A stretch of 64,000 nt of DNA from Pusillimonas sp. (lineage in GTDB: Bacteria > Pseudomonadota > Gammaproteobacteria > Burkholderiales > Burkholderiaceae_B), in contig NZ_JAJUFE010000009.1 of the NCBI RefSeq assembly GCF_029263785.1, positions 1 to 64,000 of the forward strand, written 5' to 3'. Under the pieces are notes generated by a model. The model saw only the letters and a list, made by a program, of their open reading frames with translations. It did not search any database and was not told where the DNA came from. The position numbers and the translations under genes are program-made. Shown here in pieces: positions 62,137 to 64,000 of the stretch (positions within the stretch are counted from its first letter, which is position 1; every line of letters begins with the position of its first letter).

Positions 62137-62622
62137 ATGAGTTTCACCCACACCGACGTACAGAACATCATTCAGTTGCTGGACGCCTCTCACTTTGATG
62201 AGCTGGTGCTGGAAATGAACGGCATCAAGCTGGAGTTGCGTCGAAACGGCGCTACCTCGTCGTCGCCATCGGCGCCCGCTCCAAGCACGGCGACGACGAC
62301 CAGGCCGCCATCACCCGGCCAGGCCCCAAGCGCCCCGCCATCCGCTCCTGCCGCCTCGTCAAGCGCAACTGAAGACGCTTCGGCACTGCACGAAATTCGC
62401 GCCCCCATGCTCGGAACCTTCTATCGCGCCCCCAAACCCGGCGCGGCGCCCTTCGTCTCGATTGGCGACCGCGTCAATCCAGAAACAGTGATCGGCATCA
62501 TCGAGGTAATGAAGCTGATGAATTCAACTTCTGCCGGTGTCAGCGGGACAATCGTCGAGATTCTGGTGCAAGACGGAGAACTGGTGGAATACGACCAACC
62601 GCTGATGCGGGTGCGGACATAG
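62137..62622 (+). CDS. accB: Biotin carboxyl carrier protein (AccB-like)
   Basis: 161 residues from ATG 62137. An N-terminal helical part is followed by an Ala/Pro/Ser/Thr-rich linker (about 48-85) and a C-terminal biotinyl domain with the biotin lysine in EVMKLMN. It carries the carboxyl group from biotin carboxylase to the transferase. It is 10 bp before accC. The IclR neighbour and lack of other fatty acid genes suggest an accessory carboxylase. Confidence 0.88.
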   Translation: MSFTHTDVQNIIQLLDASHFDELVLEMNGIKLELRRNGATSSSPSAPAPSTATTTRPPSPGQAPSAPPSAPAASSSATEDASALHEIRAPMLGTFYRAPKPGAAPFVSIGDRVNPETVIGIIEVMKLMNSTSAGVSGTIVEILVQDGELVEYDQPLMRVRT

Positions 62623-62632
62623 GAGTCTGGCC

Positions 62633-64000
62633 GTGAACATCCAGCGCGTGCTCGTTGCCAACCGGGGAGAAATCGCGGTACGAATAGTACGCAGTTTGCG
62701 TCAACAGGGCATTGAGTCGGTATTGGCCGTGTCGGCTCCCGACCGCGAGAGCCTGGGCGCTCAGCTGGCAGACCGCAGCGTCTGTATCGGACCAGCCCGT
62801 GCCAACGAAAGTTATCTGCAAATCGGAACCCTGATCGAAGCTGCCCGCGGCACGGGTGCGCAAGCGATTCATCCCGGCTACGGGTTTCTTTCGGAACGGG
62901 CTGAATTTGCACAAGCCTGCGAAGACAACAACATTATTTTCATCGGCCCCACCGCCGAACAGATTCGCCGCGTGGGCGACAAGCTTGAGGCGCGACGCAT
63001 TGCCCAGGAAGCCGGTGTGCCTGTGACACCAGGCGGTGCGGTCGAATCGCTTGAAGAAGCACTGGCCATGGCCGAGTCCATCGGCTTTCCGGTACTTATC
63101 AAGGCGGTTGGCGGTGGCGGCGGCCGTGGCCTTAAAAAAGCCGACAGCGCCGAGCAGCTTTCCAGACTGTTTGAACTTGCCAGTGCCGAAGCACAGGCGG
63201 CTTTCGGCGACGGGCGGGTCTACATCGAACGGTTTGTCACCCGTGGGCGGCACGTAGAAGTGCAAGTACTCGGAGACGGGAACCGGGTCATTCATCTGGG
63301 CGACCGAGACTGTTCCGTACAGCGTCGCTACCAGAAACTGATCGAAGAAGCCCCGGCACCCTGCCTGCCAGACACCTTGCGGTCCGGGCTGCATGAGGCC
63401 GCGCTGCGCTTTGCCGGTCATATCGGATATCGCAATGCCGGTACGGTTGAGTTTCTGGTCGATGTCGAGCGACAAGCTTTTTATTTTCTGGAAATGAACG
63501 CACGTATTCAGGTCGAACACCCGGTTACGGAGCAAGTCACGGGCATCGACCTCATCGCGCAACAACTTCATATTGCGCAAGGACTTCCGCTGGAAATTGA
63601 TCAAGACGACGTCCAGATATATGGGCATGCCATCGAGTGCCGCATCAATGCCGACGACCCCGACAACGATTTCCGCCCCTCGCCCGGTGTGGTCCGTGCG
63701 GCCTACTTTCCCACCGGCGAAGGACTGCGGGTAGATACACATATCCAGACCGGTGCCAGCGTTCCGCCCTACTACGATTCAATGATTGCCAAGATCATTG
63801 CCACAGGCAAGACGCGTGACGAAGCCCGACGTCGGCTGGCAGAAGCCATACGCAACACCCGGATCGAAGGCATAGAAACAAATCTTTCATTGCACCAGCT
63901 GGTTTTGAACACTCCCGAATTTTCGAAAGGCGGTGTGGACACCCGTTTCCTGGGTTGCTTGCTTGCAGGCGCGACCGACACTGCTGTACAGGCTGCATCA
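62633..64000 (+). CDS. accC: Biotin carboxylase (AccC-like), partial at window end
   Basis: The frame begins at GTG 62633 behind AGGAG and is open to the window end (456 codons seen, stop outside). N-terminal VLVANRGEIAVRIVR, HPGYGFLSERAEFA, the ATP-grasp glycine-rich loop KAVGGGGGRGLKKA and the catalytic EMNARIQVEHPVTEQVTG are all intact. It carboxylates the AccB biotin using ATP and bicarbonate. Full AccC proteins have about 450 residues, so little is missing. Confidence 0.92.
   Translation, partial: MNIQRVLVANRGEIAVRIVRSLRQQGIESVLAVSAPDRESLGAQLADRSVCIGPARANESYLQIGTLIEAARGTGAQAIHPGYGFLSERAEFAQACEDNNIIFIGPTAEQIRRVGDKLEARRIAQEAGVPVTPGGAVESLEEALAMAESIGFPVLIKAVGGGGGRGLKKADSAEQLSRLFELASAEAQAAFGDGRVYIERFVTRGRHVEVQVLGDGNRVIHLGDRDCSVQRRYQKLIEEAPAPCLPDTLRSGLHEAALRFAGHIGYRNAGTVEFLVDVERQAFYFLEMNARIQVEHPVTEQVTGIDLIAQQLHIAQGLPLEIDQDDVQIYGHAIECRINADDPDNDFRPSPGVVRAAYFPTGEGLRVDTHIQTGASVPPYYDSMIAKIIATGKTRDEARRRLAEAIRNTRIEGIETNLSLHQLVLNTPEFSKGGVDTRFLGCLLAGATDTAVQAAS

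Noticed and set aside
1-64000. CRISPR arrays, prophage or insertion sequences
   Set aside because: No regularly spaced repeats, cas genes, integrases, phage structural genes or transposases were found; the only tandem array is the 17-bp repeat without spacers.

Overview
The window looks like chromosomal DNA of a betaproteobacterium of the order Burkholderiales, most likely family Alcaligenaceae (Bordetella, Pusillimonas or Candidimonas relatives). The basis is the moderately high GC content, the block ffh / CcsA-like / PP0621-like / ampD, the many flavoenzymes and ABC or MFS transporters, and the style of the solute-binding and regulator genes. This is inference from gene content; no 16S rRNA gene is present. 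There is no rRNA operon, CRISPR array, prophage or recognisable insertion sequence. One tRNA (Leu, anticodon CAA) is present.

Layout. 1-5.8 kb: a LytS/LytTR-type two-component pair cut by the window start, an aldo/keto reductase, an LLM flavoenzyme, trmB, an orphan thiS, and ffh. 5.9-9.7 kb: CcsA-like cytochrome assembly protein, PP0621-like protein, ampD, and htpG behind a good sigma-32 promoter. 9.8-18.2 kb: BetT-like transporter, a ThDP enzyme, an Rrf2/AhpD-like pair, a two-gene SMR efflux pump with its MarR repressor and matching operators, an esterase and a glyoxalase-fold protein. 18.2-26.7 kb: a NarL-type two-component system, small exported and membrane proteins, lemA with a DUF2207 protein, an Old Yellow Enzyme with a divergent LysR, and tRNA-Leu. 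26.9-29.1 kb: entericidin-like lipoprotein, a TTHB210-like protein, a cupredoxin and an ECF sigma factor.

29.1-37.1 kb: a nine-gene minus-strand operon with a branched-chain-type ABC importer, a CYP199A-like P450, its 2Fe-2S ferredoxin, its FAD ferredoxin reductase and a MarR regulator. The P450 keeps the carboxylate-binding residues of CYP199A4, so the operon probably imports and O-demethylates or hydroxylates para-substituted benzoates. 37.3-40.6 kb: a compact inositol operon made of myo-inositol-phosphate synthase, a fused CTP:inositol-phosphate cytidylyltransferase/CDP-alcohol phosphotransferase, and an HD-domain hydrolase. It is preceded by a strong promoter and a leader of about 220 nt with three strong hairpins. 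The genes resemble the di-myo-inositol-phosphate or inositol-lipid pathway. The leader plus the HD protein is the best candidate here for something undescribed.

40.9-54.7 kb: mostly single metabolic or transport genes (pirin, COG4315 protein, DUF2238 protein, two spermidine-synthase-like proteins, LLM enzyme plus MFS, flavoprotein, YchJ-like protein, DTW protein, glycosyltransferase, SLC13 transporter, Na/Pi transporter). 54.7-58.2 kb: soxZ, soxY and a flavocytochrome c/SoxF-type flavoprotein, next to a di-haem cytochrome c peroxidase with an upstream FNR/Anr-type box. 58.3-64 kb: two MFS transporters flanking a 57-residue membrane protein, a 17-bp tandem repeat, an IclR regulator with a perfect 17-bp palindrome, and accB-accC (accC cut by the window end), which looks like an accessory biotin-dependent carboxylase rather than the housekeeping one.
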